Shown here: positions 6,125-6,141 of the stretch, piece by piece
How positions within the stretch are numbered: the stretch's first letter is position 1
Layout: each line of letters starts with the position of its first letter
Origin: Syntrophomonadaceae bacterium
Lineage (GTDB): Bacteria > Bacillota > Dethiobacteria > DTU022
Assembly (NCBI GenBank): GCA_003553895.1
Contig: PWFM01000041.1
Coordinates: forward strand, 1-6,141
Length of the DNA: 6,141 bases
Reading direction: 5' to 3'
The notes under the pieces: generated by a model
The model's database searches: none
What the model was told of the DNA's origin: nothing
The model's input: the letters and a program-made list of their open reading frames with translations, nothing else
Position numbers and translations under genes: made by a program

Positions 6125-6141
6125 CCTTGACCAGGCCTGTC

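Noticed and set aside
6111..6141. Possible C-terminal end of an upstream gene on the - strand, closing with TAA at 6111-6113
   Set aside because: Only about nine codons are visible and they match no recognisable adaptor C-terminus. All three frames are open or stop by chance over so short a stretch.

Overview
The window holds three protein-coding genes and almost no spare DNA. From left to right they are an fprA-type flavodiiron protein on the + strand, then, on the - strand, a TetR-family regulator and a very large RND-family efflux permease. Base composition is near half GC by eye. The combination of a stand-alone flavodiiron protein (an O2/NO reductase typical of strict anaerobes), strong GGAG-type ribosome binding sites, a GTG start and A/T-flanked hairpin terminators suggests an anaerobic bacterium, most likely a Clostridia-class Firmicute of moderate GC. 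That assignment is inference from gene content and style, not from a marker gene.

Region by region: 1-29 is the leader and ribosome binding site of fprA, and 30-1226 is fprA itself. A bidirectional hairpin terminator at 1275-1311 separates fprA from the convergent tetR gene, whose stop codon lies at the edge of the terminator. The regulator occupies about 1310-1933 (or 1939, depending on which of two nearby GTG codons is used). A gap of about 100 bases without a visible terminator or clear promoter separates it from the end of the RND gene (2036-6064, - strand), so the pump and regulator are probably cotranscribed in the order pump then tetR. Bases 6065-6141 are the leader of the pump gene. 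They hold a good ribosome binding site, a small hairpin overlapping it, and an AT-centred inverted repeat that is a candidate operator. Whether an adaptor or outer-membrane factor gene lies upstream cannot be seen.

The most unusual object is the RND permease. At 1342 residues it is about 300 longer than ordinary members of the family. The excess falls in two places: about 255 extra residues in the first periplasmic loop, at the end of the docking subdomain, and a C-terminal tail of about 78 residues carrying what looks like a thirteenth membrane helix. Part of the inserted segment looks like a degenerate second copy of the docking subdomain, followed by a coiled-coil-like helix. The switch-loop region is Gly/Met-rich, and the membrane proton-relay positions are Asp-Asn / Asn-Asp rather than the AcrB Asp-Asp / Lys-Asn.

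Functionally the likely unit is a drug or envelope-stress efflux pump with a dedicated TetR repressor. fprA is on the opposite strand, is insulated by the terminator, and need not be related to it.
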